Of a stretch of 64,000 nt of DNA, positions 1 to 13,200 are shown in pieces. The notes beneath the pieces were generated by a model. It was given only the letters and a program-made list of their open reading frames with translations. It ran no database searches and was not told where the DNA came from. Made by a program: the position numbers and the translations under genes. Source of the DNA: Dermanyssus gallinae (taxonomy: Eukaryota; Arthropoda; Arachnida; Mesostigmata; Dermanyssidae); contig QVRM01006771.1 of NCBI GenBank assembly GCA_003439945.1, forward strand, positions 248,001 through 312,000, in the 5' to 3' direction. Position 1 is the stretch's first letter. Every line of letters starts with the position of its first letter.

Positions 1-163
1 TCGGCGGAAAACCATCGCCGTGTTGCCGCGCGCTCGCCGCTAAGTTAGGTGTGCTTGAGGGTGTGTATGAGTCGAGTGTGGATGTCTGGTTGTGGTTGTT
101 GTCGTCGTCGTGGTCTTCTTCGATCGTTGCCCTTGTATTTGTAACTATGAATATTACCATGAC

Positions 164-165
<2 letters not shown>

Positions 166-244
<79 letters not shown>
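166..244. repeat. (TA)n microsatellite
   Basis: About 80 bases of alternating T and A with a few TACATA interruptions. Confidence 0.95.
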
Positions 245-1563
245 GTACTCCGACAATCGTTCCTAGACGACGAAGAGACGACAACGGCGGCGACAACATG
301 AGTACCACTAGCGTCTCCAGCGTTAGTGTTACGACGTTAGTACGACGGCTGTCCTATTGGCAGCTCGTATTCCTTCTCCTCGTCGCGAGCCTTATAGGAG
401 CCAGCCGATGACACAACGTTAACGTCGCCGGCAACGTAGGCGAGCTTGTTCACGCTCGTACACGCCGCAATCAGTAATCGATCAGCTAATCTAATCCAGC
501 CAATTGTCATCGTAATCATAATGGGTGATATGGTAATGATAAGTGGTGAAGATTAGTTCCGTTCGTCTCCTCTGCTTTTCTCTTCCTCCTTCCACCGCCA
601 CCGCTCCCGCTGCCGCCCCTGCTGTCGCTTCTGCTACTGCTCCCGCCCCTGCTGCTTATTCTGCCTTTGCCGTCCGCGTTCGCCGCTGCCGCTGCTTTAA
701 CCTTTGATATTTACTCAGCTTTGAGCTAATCACGCTGCTACCGCCGACGCTCCTATTGCCGCCGCCGCCGCCGCTCTTACTAATGATGGCCCCGTTTTGC
801 TGTAATTAATCGTCAATTGAACAACATGAGAGTAGTAGATTTGTCGTCGTCGTTGCCGTCGCCGCCGACGCTTCTGCTGTATCTGCTGTTGATTCTGCGG
901 AAACGCCCGCAGCAGCCGCCGCCTTCCGCCTACCATGGCGATATAAGCTGTCATTGCCATTATTATTATTATTATCATCGTCATCATCATCATCATTATC
1001 ATCGTCAATGATCAAACTATGATTATTAGTGTTGATCTTCTTTAATGTGATTCGAATGGTATCGATAATTGATAACTCTGCGAGTGATGATGATGATGAC
1101 GATGATGATGGGAACGACGATGACACTGGCGATGATACGGATCATGCTTATGGTCTTGACGTGCTAGCGTTGACCATAACAGCCAACGTCACGTCGAATG
1201 GCTGACTATAGTTGTCTTAAGGATTGGTTCTTGTAATGCTTATGCATATGGCGATCATGATGATTCCTCCGCTAGAATTTTAGCTGCTTTCGCTCTGACG
1301 CGCTTTCTCTCCTCTGCTGCTGCTTGAAGCGCTTTGCTGCTATTGTTATTTTGCTATTGCTTGTGATGGCTCGCTGAGAAATTGAGATCGTTATTGGTCT
1401 GGTACTTGTTTCTCTTACCATGAAGCTTCGTTTCTACCACGATCTCATCTAGTTTCTAGTTTTCTCTCGAAACGCTGTCGCCGCATTGCCTGCGTTTGCT
1501 TTGTCGTCCGCTTTTCGAATGGTTTCTTCTTGCTGCTCAGTTCGAATGAAATTAAACTTTGTA

Positions 1564-1568
<5 letters not shown>

Positions 1569-1600
<32 letters not shown>
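1569..1600. repeat. (TA)n microsatellite
   Basis: Uninterrupted alternating A/T. Confidence 0.95.
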
Positions 1601-1603
<3 letters not shown>

Positions 1604-1765
1604 CGCGAGCCGGTTTGCTTTAATTCTGTGCGCTTATGACCCCGTCCGGCAGTACTGGCCTTTTCATCTGCGCTCCACTCGTGTATAAAGTGAGCTGAAA
1701 CACAATTACCCAAACTTTCTAGACCCTCTATGACCCAACCTCAAAAATCAATTAAATATCCAACT

Positions 1766-1767
<2 letters not shown>

Positions 1768-1820
<53 letters not shown>

Positions 1821-1830
1821 CATACATATA
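1768..1830. repeat. (TA)n microsatellite
   Basis: Long alternating A/T run ending in TACATA variants. Confidence 0.95.
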
Positions 1831-4162
1831 GGTTACACGTCATGCTAACTAGCATATCCTGTCCGGTGTTCATGAAGCCTTCGTCCACGTGAAGACTCAA
1901 GTCAGGCCATATTGTTCGCTCTTCGACAGGCCACTTATTGGCCGTGCGCCTACATTCGCGCCAACAATACAACTGTCACCTTTTTAACTTCTTCCTGCAT
2001 CTGGGAGGCATGGGTCCATGGGTCAAGAGTACTTATCGTTAAAGGTGTCGACGACGCGGTCTCTTGCAAAGACTTGTCTCGTATTTTTCGTCACCTTACT
2101 CCCCCTACTTACATGAGGACTGCCCATGGTCTAAATTTTGCGTGTTTTGCAGTTGTAATTAGCGCTTCCGTAATCCTAATTACTCGCGGGCGCCTCTTGC
2201 AGAGACCAAGACAGGCTTGATGATCCTGAAATTACCGGGTTCGCTCGATCCGATTATCGGCCGGTGTCGTTTTGGTTCTGCCCGCTCACAGTCGTTCATA
2301 GGTGCTCTAGCTACTATTCATATGATGCGGCGCAATCTTGCTTGATGTTTCGATGGCGCGCAACTTTGCTTTTTGTTGCCTGTAGCACATGGCGTACGAT
2401 GGCTACACGAATAGTCCGTGCTGTGTTGTTTCTCTAAACTGCCACGATGTGCACATTTGTCGAAGCCGAAGGCGCCACTGTACTGTGCGCCCAAAAAGTG
2501 GCTCCGACCCAATGACGCCATACGGTTAGGCCTCGGCCAAACCATGTTGCCAAATTTGTTGCCGGCATTACCTATATGTATATGGAGACGCCAGCGGCAA
2601 GTGAATATGGCTCCTCAAAATTCTCGGTAAATACTCTAGGAACTCATCGAAGTGTTACTGCTCGGGGTGATGAGGTGACGATCCGCGTTTGCCCAATAGG
2701 ATTAAGCGCTGCCCTTGCCTGGCTGGTGTTCTGGCCGTCGTCGACTTTACGGCTACAGACGTGAAGCGTCATCTTCTTATATTCCTTTTTTTTCCATTCA
2801 TCTTTCTGTTATTCTCTGTCGGTTTTAGTCCTACCGCCGCCAAGTAGGCACGTGGGCAGGTCGGTTAGCTACGGTCGGACAGGAAGCAAGCGACTTGCCT
2901 TTATCTTTTTTCTTGATTAGAGGCACCGCAATCATATCTATGTCGAGCGGACGGAATTCGTAGTGATATTATATGGAATCATTTGTTTTTCTCAGTCTCC
3001 CTTTTCATTATTGCTTCCCCCCCCCCCCCTCTATGTATAATATCTCTCTCTCCCTCCCACGTCTTCTCTTACTTCTGATTCGGGCTACTCATCTTCGTCG
3101 CCCTATGACCTCGGCGGTACCAGTCGTCTTACCAGCGTATCGATGTCACCCGAGTGTTCAAATCTGTTCGATTTACACCCAAGGTGTCCGTTTGCCGATC
3201 TTCCACATGTTGTCATTCTTTCCACCCTTCCATTTCCGTATCTCTCTCTCTCTCTCTGTTGCGCTACCTTTCCTGCTTTGTCGCTAGCTTGTTTTTCAAT
3301 AATAATAATACTACAGTTGGTTTCTTTGCCTTCAACTTTAGTAGTGGTGTTTATTCAGGGGCTTTCAAACCCGTGGCCTGGTCGAGCCATCCACGTTTTC
3401 CATCCACTCTCTTTCCCCCAGCTCCCATCTATTGTCCTTTGTCGTTTGACGTCTGCAAACGCGCTTGGTTGGGCTAGCCAGCGACACGCGTATCACGTTC
3501 TCGTTGCGTCAGACCATCAGCTTCGGTCATCGTCCCGCTTAGAAACGTCTTTACGGATGGCTTGCCGATGAGTGCGATGTGTCGCGATGATGTAGATATC
3601 GATGTCAATGGTATCGGCGATGATGATGATGATGATGCCGATGATGGTCAATACGCTGCTTCTGATCGTAGTCGAGTACATCAAGAGACATGGAGTTACG
3701 TCGAGAGATGAAAAAAAACGACAGTTTTCTTCTTCTTCTTCTTCTTTCTTGGTTCGTTTTTCGTTGTAAGTGTGTATGTATGTCGGTATGCGGATGTATG
3801 CGTGCGTGCCTGCCTGTAGCCTCTTTCTGATGAGTTGTTGCCGAGCGTTGTCATCAATCAACGGTGGTTTACGATTTCTCTTGATCTGTGGTTATGCTTA
3901 CTTACGCCATTCCACACAATTCAGTGTTGTTAATAATACAAGCATTGCTTCTTAGAAAAACGCTACTAGCATTTCGGACGATACGACGACGTTCACAGGT
4001 GTTGTTGTTGTGTTTATTGTTTTTCTTTTTCTGCATTAGTGGTAGTGATGGTGGTAATGGTGGTGGTCGTTGTTGTGGTGCTACTAATACTACTATTACA
4101 CTACACACTACTACAGCTACTGCCACTATCACGGCCGCTTTTTAATTTGTTGAATTACTGTC

Positions 4163-4310
4163 ATGAGTATTGTTGTTGTTGTTGTTGTTGTTGTTGTGTT
4201 TTTGTTGGCTTGCATTATTATTGCTATTACTATTATTATTATTGTAATTATTATTTTTATTATTATTGCTATGGCCGCCGTTATTGTTGTTGTTCTGATG
4301 ATTTCGTTGT
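4163..4310 (+). repeat. (TTG)n/(TTA)n tract leading into a splice acceptor
   Basis: Runs of GTT followed by ATT triplets, then more GTT, directly upstream of the acceptor TTTGGTTTAG at 4310-4319. The repeat is T-rich and appears to take the place of a normal polypyrimidine tract for the following muscleblind exon. Confidence 0.8.
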
Positions 4311-4319
4311 TTGGTTTAG

Positions 4320-5174
4320 CATCCGTCGCCCGTGCCTGCAAGCAGCAACAGCAGCAGCAGCAACTGCAGCAGCAACAACAACAACAGCAGTGGCATCGTG
4401 CCAACGATGTCTTCTTCCTCGATGCCGGCTCTTTCGTTGAGTCCGCTGAGCATGGCTGCGATGGCAAGCGGTTATCCCACCGCCCACGCTCACACCCACG
4501 CCTCCCTCAGCAGCTCCCAGCATCAACAACAACAACAGCAGCAGCAGCAGCAGCAGCAACAAGCGCAGGCGCAGGCCCAAGCCACCCACGCTGCTCAAGC
4601 TGCCCAGGCCGTGCAGGTCGCCCAAGCCGCCCAAGCTGCCCATGCCGCCCAATCTGTTGTGCAGCAGCAGCAACAGCAGCAGCAGCAACAACAACAGCAA
4701 CAACACCACCACCAGCTGCAGCAACAACAGTTGCAGCAGCAACAACAACAGCTGCAACAACATCATCAACAGCAGCAACAACAACATCACCATCATCAAC
4801 AACAGCAGCAGCAGCAGCAGCAACAACAACTCCATCATCATCAGCAGCAGCAAGCTATTCAGATTCAGACGCAGGCATCAGTGCAGTCGCAGTTATCACC
4901 CACGGGCGGTTCGCCGTCGTACGCGCAGGCATTGAATGCGCAGTTGATGGCGCAAGCCCAGGCTCAAGCACAAGCGCAGGCGGCTGCTGCTGCCGCTGCT
5001 ATGGGCGGCTCGAATCGGGCGAACGTCGGCTTGGGACCGCATGCAGCATACGCTGCGGCTGCAGCCGCCGCTGCCGCTGCTGCTGCTGCCGCCAACGAAG
5101 CCATCAGCAACGGGCAGGGCCACCCGCAAGCGAAGAAGCGCGCCCGGGACGCTGACTCTGACCTGTTACACCTG
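4320..5174 (+). CDS. mbl: muscleblind exon A: Gln/Ala/His-rich
   Basis: Starts after TTTAG in phase 0 (HPSPVPASSN...). The 285 residues hold Ser/Asn runs, SLSPLSMAAMASGYPTAHAH, several poly-Gln blocks (4530-4560, 4660-4860) broken by His, Ala-Gln dipeptides, poly-Ala (5046-5093) and a basic KKRARDADSDLLHL end. Gln codons mix CAG and CAA, which argues for a long-maintained tract rather than a fresh pure CAG expansion. The other two + frames and the antisense are open only because of the triplet repeat. The donor is CTG|GTACTA at 5174/5175. Confidence 0.8.
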
Positions 5175-6820
5175 GTACTACTACTACTTCTTTTACCACC
5201 GTGCACTACCAATACGCCAATGCCGCCGCTAATGCCGCCTTGCTCGCTGTGCTTAACTTGACCTACCACACTGAGTATACACAGAGCGCGCGAGAGATGT
5301 AGGCTCACAGAACAACAGCAACAACAACAACAACAACAACAATAACAGCAATAACAACAACTACACAGGAATAAAAACAATAACAGAAAAACAAGAACAA
5401 CAGTAACGACTGCAGCAACAGCAACAACACATGAACAACAACATCAATAACGACGACGAGAACAACAACACAACAACAGCAACAATGACAACGACAATAA
5501 CAGTAACAACACCTACACCACCTACCAACACAAGCAACAGTGACAACATACACAAAAAATCAACAACACGTCCGAACACATACAGAGAGAGAGACAGGGA
5601 GACCGAAAGCATGAGGGAGAACGCGCAGTTCTCCGGTGAATAGTTTCCCTGCTCCCCCCCCCCTTCCCCCCACATAATTAGAGCTGGTGATGGTGGAGTT
5701 GCAATGACTTGTGCGTTGTTGTTGTTGATGATGACAGGTTAACAGGTCGCTGCCAGTCAGTGTTCGCGCTACCGAGCGAATTTTCTTGGTCTTCCTTAAG
5801 CTTGTTTCGTTCGTTTTTTATCAATCGCTGCTATTGCTCACGTTTGCCGGCGTGTTTCGAAGCCTTCGATGAAGTGCTATTGCGCCAAGCGTCCCTATCA
5901 TGACGTACGCGAACCGCCTACGAATGTCCTTAATTGCAACCCGTTCTCGTACAGCTGCTAATGATTGATTACTGCCTGTGCCTCTCTGCAAGTTACATAT
6001 ATAGATAGGTAGATAGATAGGTTGATTGATACACAATTTGCTTGTTTACTCCGATCGTGCTAAGCGGCGACGTCCCGCGACAACAACTCAAGGCTAAGGA
6101 ATGCTCGGTAACCTCATCGCTTAACTAGCAGCAACAACAACAGCAGCAGCAGCAGAACAGACAACGCGACATGCAGGCGCTTGTCACGACATCAACAGCA
6201 ATAGTCCAGAGAAGTGTGAAAACCGTTCGAAAGCCGAGTTGACTTGCTTGAGTGGCATGGTGAATTGTGTTCTGTCGGTTTGCAATATCATTCTTCATTG
6301 TCTCCATGTCCCTTGTGCCACTAGCACTTCGCCAATGTCCGACGCCCACCCGTCCATTGACGGGGCGGCCCCCACGGTAGCCCGCGCATTCGCAGCGCGC
6401 CCTAGCCTAGTGTTTCCTTCGCTTACACTCGTTTTTTTTTCTCGTTGCCTTTCTGCGGCTTGTCTAATCGCCCTCGCTCCCCCACCTCCGTCCTCCTTTA
6501 GTGTCAGTCAAATCAATAATGTCAGCCCGAGCTGCACCAATCAAGCACAGCGACAGTGATCCCAGCTACAAACAGCTTCTAACAAGAATGACCAAACAAA
6601 AACCACACGGATTGTGACCACCGCCACTGCGTCGCTAACACCACCGACAAGTAATACAACAATAACAACAGCCAGCAATAATAGCATTACTGAAAAACAC
6701 TAACGATAGCAAGCACACACCGTAACCGGCCATGCCTAGCGTCCCGCTTTAAGCCACTAATTATGATGATTCGACTTAAGGACAAAGCTTACCTATTTTT
6801 CTTCAGTTTGTTGTAACCAA

Positions 6821-6873
<53 letters not shown>

Positions 6874-7058
6874 GCTAAAGCATAATTAATTAACAGCTTT
6901 GCTGGTAGCGGGACCCTAGGCGTGGCCCGCATATCCAGAGCTTCGCGTCCGCGGCACGGAAAAACCGACCGAAGCTCTCGATATTTGGCTTGTTTACATA
7001 AACAACGTCTACATCCATGTTTACATTATACCAACTGCAATTGTTTACACATACACAC

Positions 7059-7093
<35 letters not shown>

Positions 7094-7160
7094 CTTAAAG
7101 TAACAAAACTATTACTATGTTTATGTTGCTATATTACAACACGTGCGCATACATTACGTA

Positions 7161-7209
<49 letters not shown>

Positions 7210-10200
7210 GATATTATATGTATATGATGATAAAGCGTTGGTATTCGTTAAAAGGTGATGGTAGTGTTGATGCGATTCACATATGACCTACTAGACTAGT
7301 AACAGGAATAATCTTCAAACTAATAATCATCCTAGTTATAGTCATAGTAATCTTAATCAAAGTATGTAATATTAATGCAGATGCTGCTGGTGACAATGAT
7401 GACGCTAGTGATGAGGTGACGGGGTCAGGGCGGAATGTAAGGGTGAGTGGGGTGTTGGGGGGGGGGTGTAAGGGGGATGCGGGGGAAGGGGTGTGCTTGC
7501 ACCAGCACTGCAGCAAGCATTCCCCCTGTAACTTGCTCTGCTCAGTGGCCATTCTGATGGCCAACTGCTGCTATCGCCGCCTTGCTTCTGCAGACGGCAT
7601 TGTTAACAATGCCGTCTCTGCCAACGCTGCCCGTCCGTCGCCGCATTTATGGCGGAATGGCGAATGAATAATATGAGGCTTAATTCTGCAGTCAGTCGCC
7701 CGTCGTACGCCACACGTTCCTTGTACGTAAGAATTTTCCAGACTGCCTTCGTCCAGCTCGTCGCCGGCATTTCGTCGGCGGAATGGCTGCCCCTATCGAG
7801 TTAGCCTCGTTCGTCTGCTTCTCAATCTCAATATCATGATGATGATGATGATGATCACCATCAGCATCATCATCATCATCTTCTCCTCCTCCTCCTCCTC
7901 CTCGATATGCGTTTGTTTCTCCTCTTTCTTCTTTTTCGACCATTTTCCCTCCTACTGATTCGTACTGTTCTACCCTCTCCTCGCCACTACCCTCCGACGG
8001 ACGGCATTGTCTTGGCAACGACGCTAGTGGCCCAGTTGAGATTTATTGACTGATTTATGGGATGGCTGGCAGATTGATTGATTGACTGACTTACGGACTG
8101 ACTGACTGACCGACTGACCTGCGACTGGCTGGCGTGGCTGTTTGCTGCATGCTTGTTTTGCGACTGTCGAAATGACTAAATGCCAGGGCAGTGCCAGTAT
8201 TAAAGCTACCCCTGTTTCCCGCTGTTGTCGTCGCTTTGCAAATGGCAGAAGCTCCTTTTTTACCCCTCACCTTTTCAGTTCCCTCTCAGTAAGTACATGC
8301 GTATATATAGTGGTATGACCGTGCTCTGTTTCCAGTTACCCTCAGAGATTTCTTCGGCTCGACGACGACAAGCAGCAAAGGAGAGAGCTGTTAAAAAACA
8401 AAGAAACGACAGCGAAAAATTCTCGCACAGGCGAAAAACTAACAACGTGCATAGCCATGAGCTCGTAAAACAATTCGTTCTAGTTTGTTATCTCGTTGGT
8501 CGACCCTTATCCGCCGGGGGGACGAGAAATTATGGCTGCCCTATAACTACTTCTAGACTACTCAACTTCTACCACAACGACGGCGGCACGAGTCGAATTT
8601 CTTGTTTTCTCTTATTCCTTTCTAGTTCTCCCTCTCTGTCGCTAGTTCCCTTGCGCGACGTACCAGCGCAGCAATCCGCTATCTGACCCGTTTGGTGTAA
8701 GTTTGTCACGTTTCACTAGGATTGTTGCTAGTGTTACTATTTGTCGGTTTGGTTCTGGTTCTTGTTGCCTCCGATGTTGCCCTTGTCAAGGTCGTCGTCG
8801 TCATCATCCTTGTTGTTGTTGTTGCTTTTACAACTGGTATTGCTGTTGTTATTACTGCTTGTCTTGCCGTTCCGTCATCGTCGTCCTCATCATTGTTGAT
8901 GTCGTCGTCGTCGGTGGTGCCGCCGCTCGGCGTTCTTATTTCCTAGACGCAACCCGTCGAGCTCGCTACCTTTTTGCCTTTGGCTGGATGCTGCTGTTTG
9001 CAATTTGCCCCGCCTTTTTGCTAAATACGAACGATAGTGCTAACGAAGAACGGTTTCGGAACGGACCGGTGTACGTCTGAGACTACACCGGTCGCCCTAC
9101 TGCTAACTGCTAACCTGCCCAGCTTCGAGTGCTGACCGGCGGACGGTCGACCAGCAAGCAACACTAGGCGAGCAGCACGCGCCGAACAGCCGTCTCGTCT
9201 GCCGCACTGCTCGGCGCTCGTACGAATGCGTGAACGGAGCACGGCCAGAGAGGCCTCTGGCGCTTCTGGCCTGATGCATGGTCGAAGGAAGCGTCACAAA
9301 TCTATCGTAGATCAAGCAAGCCTGCTTCTTCCTATTCGGCCTCGTATTGTTGTTTTTATTGTTGTCGCTGTTCTTTCTGTTGTTGTTGTTGTTGTTGTTC
9401 TCGCCGGCATTGCCGTTACCCCCGCTAGTGCAATTGTTGTTGCAGCCGCCGCCACTGCTTCTGCCTGCCCCTCATTCCCTTATTTCTCATATGTCCTTCG
9501 GCCACTTTAAACCGTATTGTCGCACGTCGTCGTGATGATGATAGTGGTGGTGGTCACCGTCGTCAACGTCAACGTCATCGCCGTGTCTCTCGCTCAACTT
9601 CGACGCACCGACACAGTAACAACAACAAGGGCAGCATTGCGCCTATCGGCATCTTCCTCGACAATGCGACGCTATTGCTATACTATGTGCAGGATCAACT
9701 ACGACGGCAGCAACAACAGCAAAAGCCACGACTCATACGACGACCATAGGATACCGTCTCTGTCATAGACGCTGCAGCTGTGATAGGAAAGGAATTCATC
9801 AGTTATGGGCATCGAAATCGCAGCCCTGTTCTTCGATCTACACAGGATTTCCCTTAAACTGTTTGACGTAACCCTAATTCTGGTTGGGGAGCACCCTGGT
9901 GCAGTCGCGGTCAGCATCGCTCGAACATTCAGTTCCGTGCGCCAGATACGTAGGAATTATAACTCATCTATTTTCCCCGTCGTGACTCCTCCGTAATTCG
10001 GGTTTTCTTTCCTCTTCTTCACCTGTCTCTCCCCCCCCCCCTCCTTACTCTCTGCCTGTGTCTTGTCCTCTGTCTAGACCAATATCGTACCATAATTGAC
10101 CCAGGTACTACTACTACAACGAGGATAAGATTGCGACTATTGATTCCTCGACTTCATCTACCACGGTTGCACTAATCATGCTGACGCCACGGCGACAGCA

Positions 10201-13200
10201 AAAGCGGCAGCAGCAGTAGCAGCGGGAAAAACGCCAGGCATCAGGTCCAAGGAGATGATTTTGGTAGAGATGATCTTGATTGGATCGGATCACCTTTACC
10301 AGTGGTTGCGCACCTAGCCGCTACACATACGATTGAGTCACCAAGCAAGCACAGCCATTCATTCAACCAGCTATGCAAGCAACGTCTAACTGAAGATTAT
10401 TCATACCGTAGTATAAACAAAAATCGTAGCAGCACTAGCTATTCTAGCTAGCTCGTGAATAGGAGGTTACTCATTAGTGGTAGTTACTAAGTAATACTTA
10501 AGTTAAAAGCGTTTACAAAATTAAATGGTCAGTCGATGTCAGCCGTACGTGAGTGATGACACCAAGGGTTCGTTTGCAGGGTACTCTGCCGGGAATGGTG
10601 CAGTACAAGCGGCCCGCACTTGAGAAGAGCGGACTACCCGTCTACCAGCCCACGGCCACCGCTGCAGCCGCCGCGGCCTACCAGCAGGCAGCGCTTGCTC
10701 TACAGATGCAGCAGCAGTTTGCTGTACCCGTTTCCTGTAAGTAGACTTTTTTGTTTATTCCTGCCAAATGTTTGTCTCACTCAAGCAGCTCTCTTCTTGC
10801 AGCTGACCTGTCGTGTAGATATATGTCCTTGTAGACGATCTGTCCTTAGACCTCCCCGTAGAGGACCTGTCAGTAAACCTCACTGACGAAGATCTGTGAG
10901 AAGACCTCCCTATAGAACACCTGTCAGTAGTTCTCATTGAAGAAAAGCTGTCGGTGGACCTCCTTGTAGAGGAGCTGTCAGTAGATCTCCTTGTAGAGGA
11001 CCTGCCCGTAAACCTCCTTGTAGATGACCTGTCAGTAGAGTTAATTGACAAAGATTTGTGAGTAGCCCTCCCTATGGAAGACCTGTGAGTAGACCTGTCT
11101 CATTGAAGAAGACCTGTAGGTAGATCTCCTTGTGGAGGACCTGTCAGAAGGTCTGCTCGTTGCACGCAACCTGTCAGAAGACCTTTTTATAGAAGATCTA
11201 TAAGTACATCTCCCAGTAGAAGACCTGTCAGTAGAGCTCCTTGTAGAAGATGTGTCAGTAGATATCCTTGCACGCGAAGACAGGAAACCTTATCAGTGTA
11301 GTTGGGCCCCGCTGTTACGCGAAGTCGTAGCCCTAGTCTTGTCATCTGTTATACTGGTAGGCGTTGTCAGTTAGTTTACTAATATGACTAACCGTTGAAG
11401 AAGTAGTGCTTACTCAAAAGAGTAATGGTTATGCAATGTGCCTCTAGTTAGCACTTGTGAGAATGTTCGCGATCTGCGCCACCGTTGTTCTTGTTATCGA
11501 CGCCGTCATCCTAATTCCCTTTTCTAATAATATTGAGGCCGCAGATCTGCATCAAACGCCTTGACTCTAAATTGTTGCTATTTCCTCTTACTACTCCTAC
11601 AAAATCCTCCTTTAAAAAAATACTAACGATCTTTCTTCCTACTTTTCCATTTGTGATATATATACATATATAGTATATACTGTCTTACGAATGCCGGATA
11701 CGTGGGGCAAAGTACAAATATATACTTATATATATTATCTCATGATCTAGATAGCATCGTTGCTAGTAGCTTAGAAAGACTTCAGCTCTAAAATTGTAGT
11801 TAACTTACTGGCTCGAATCGGCTGTAGAGAACGAAATGCTGGAACAACATCACATGTTTTTAGTGCGTTACGGCAAACAAGTTTATGAGATCAGAGATGG
11901 AGAGGCCAGGCCGCTAGACAGGAACTACTAGGCAGGAACTCGACAACTCATGCTTTATGTCCAATCGGTCGTTTGTTCGTTCGCTCTTCTTCGAAGAACC
12001 TAGCTAACAGAACCTCAAGTTGAGTTTATTCGCTTGTCTTGTTACATACCTGACTTGATTAATCCAGAACCTGAACCAGAGCAACTAACCCAGCGTTTTT
12101 GTCCTTCCTGCTTCCGCTTCTTCCGACGGAATACTACTACATCTTCTTCTTCTTCTACTACTACTGCTACCTATGCACCAATAATCACCTCTGACCACTA
12201 ACCAAACCACCGCCGCTACCACTGCTCGACCTCATTGACGACCTCGACCACCTCGATCTTGCTACATCATAAACCCCGATACGCAATCACGTCCCTCACC
12301 AAAACAAAACCGCATCACAACAACTACCCCTCTATTTGCCACGTACTACTACTACTACTTCCACTACCAAACTCCTACCTCCTAATCGCATTTCTGAACC
12401 AATCCTCCTAAATCTATTCTCTCTTTGTGTCTCCTGACTCCGGCCAACCTCGCAAATTCTCATTTTTCCCGAATCACCAACCAACCTTTCCAATCATTTC
12501 TCATTCCCATGAACCACACCGCCGCCACAACCTCGCACCACCGCAACCCACGCTGCCGCCTCCTAGTTCCCATTGGAGGCACGCTGGGCTCCTCCACCCA
12601 GCCGAATCTCCAAGGCAACATAGCTGCTTCGATTCAGCACCTCCATGATGTCAATTACTGTGATAGTAACGGACAGGTGGTATTCGTTCACTTACTCACT
12701 CATTTGTGCTCACCTCTCGCCTTGCCTCTGTCTGTCTGTCTGCTGTTACGTAAGACTCTGTCAATCAATCAATGCCTGATGTCCACGATCCACGACACCG
12801 GTCTTTCGGCGTGCTCGCTATCGCGCTCGCTGTCTGCGTCTATGTGAGCGTGTCGCTGCTCCCTTCTCGCCCGGTTGATTATTACGTGCCCGCCACGTTG
12901 TCGGCATCTCGCCAGTTGCTTGCGTGACGTTCTGTTTCGTTGCCCTATCCCTACACTGAGTCCTATCGATCGTGTTGTGCATGTGTTGTGCTGTGCTGAT
13001 CGCCGCTGCCCTGTGTGGCTGTCCTGACTAGGTAGGACACGAACCTGTTCATGGCACGGCTCATAGGGCACGCACGTGATGCATAGCAATTGCAAATAGA
13101 TATGATCAGATGCCATGTTTGGATCACACCATCGCCCTTCGTCTTGCATGCTCTTCCTGCACCTGCTCGCCGGCGTGCGACCGAAAGGTTTACGTGTTGT

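Larger units (their letters stand above)
1..4319. other. Non-coding upstream part, probably a muscleblind intron
   Basis: No exon can be supported here. Apparent open frames are translations of TA, GAT/ATT and GTT/CTG simple repeats. The stretch ends at a splice acceptor for the first visible muscleblind exon, so it is most likely the 3' part of a long intron. The first CCCH finger pair of muscleblind, expected 5' of this exon, was not found here. Confidence 0.6.
5175..10579 (+). other. muscleblind intron A-B, repeat-rich
   Basis: About 5.4 kb between exons A and B. It holds the CAA tract at 5305-5480, TA runs near 6.8-7.2 kb, GAT/CAT triplets near 7.83-7.9 kb, a GACT-type tetranucleotide block near 8.05-8.12 kb, GTT runs near 8.8 and 9.38 kb, and a poly-C run near 10.03 kb. 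No transposon and no other exon was recognised. Confidence 0.7.

Noticed and set aside
4163..5155. Long + strand frame rich in Val, Cys, Ala and Thr overlapping the muscleblind Gln exon, and a 190-residue poly-Leu frame on the - strand
   Set aside because: Both are other-frame readings of GTT/CAG/CAA triplet repeats; only the frame with the KKRAR end and consistent splice phases fits a protein family.
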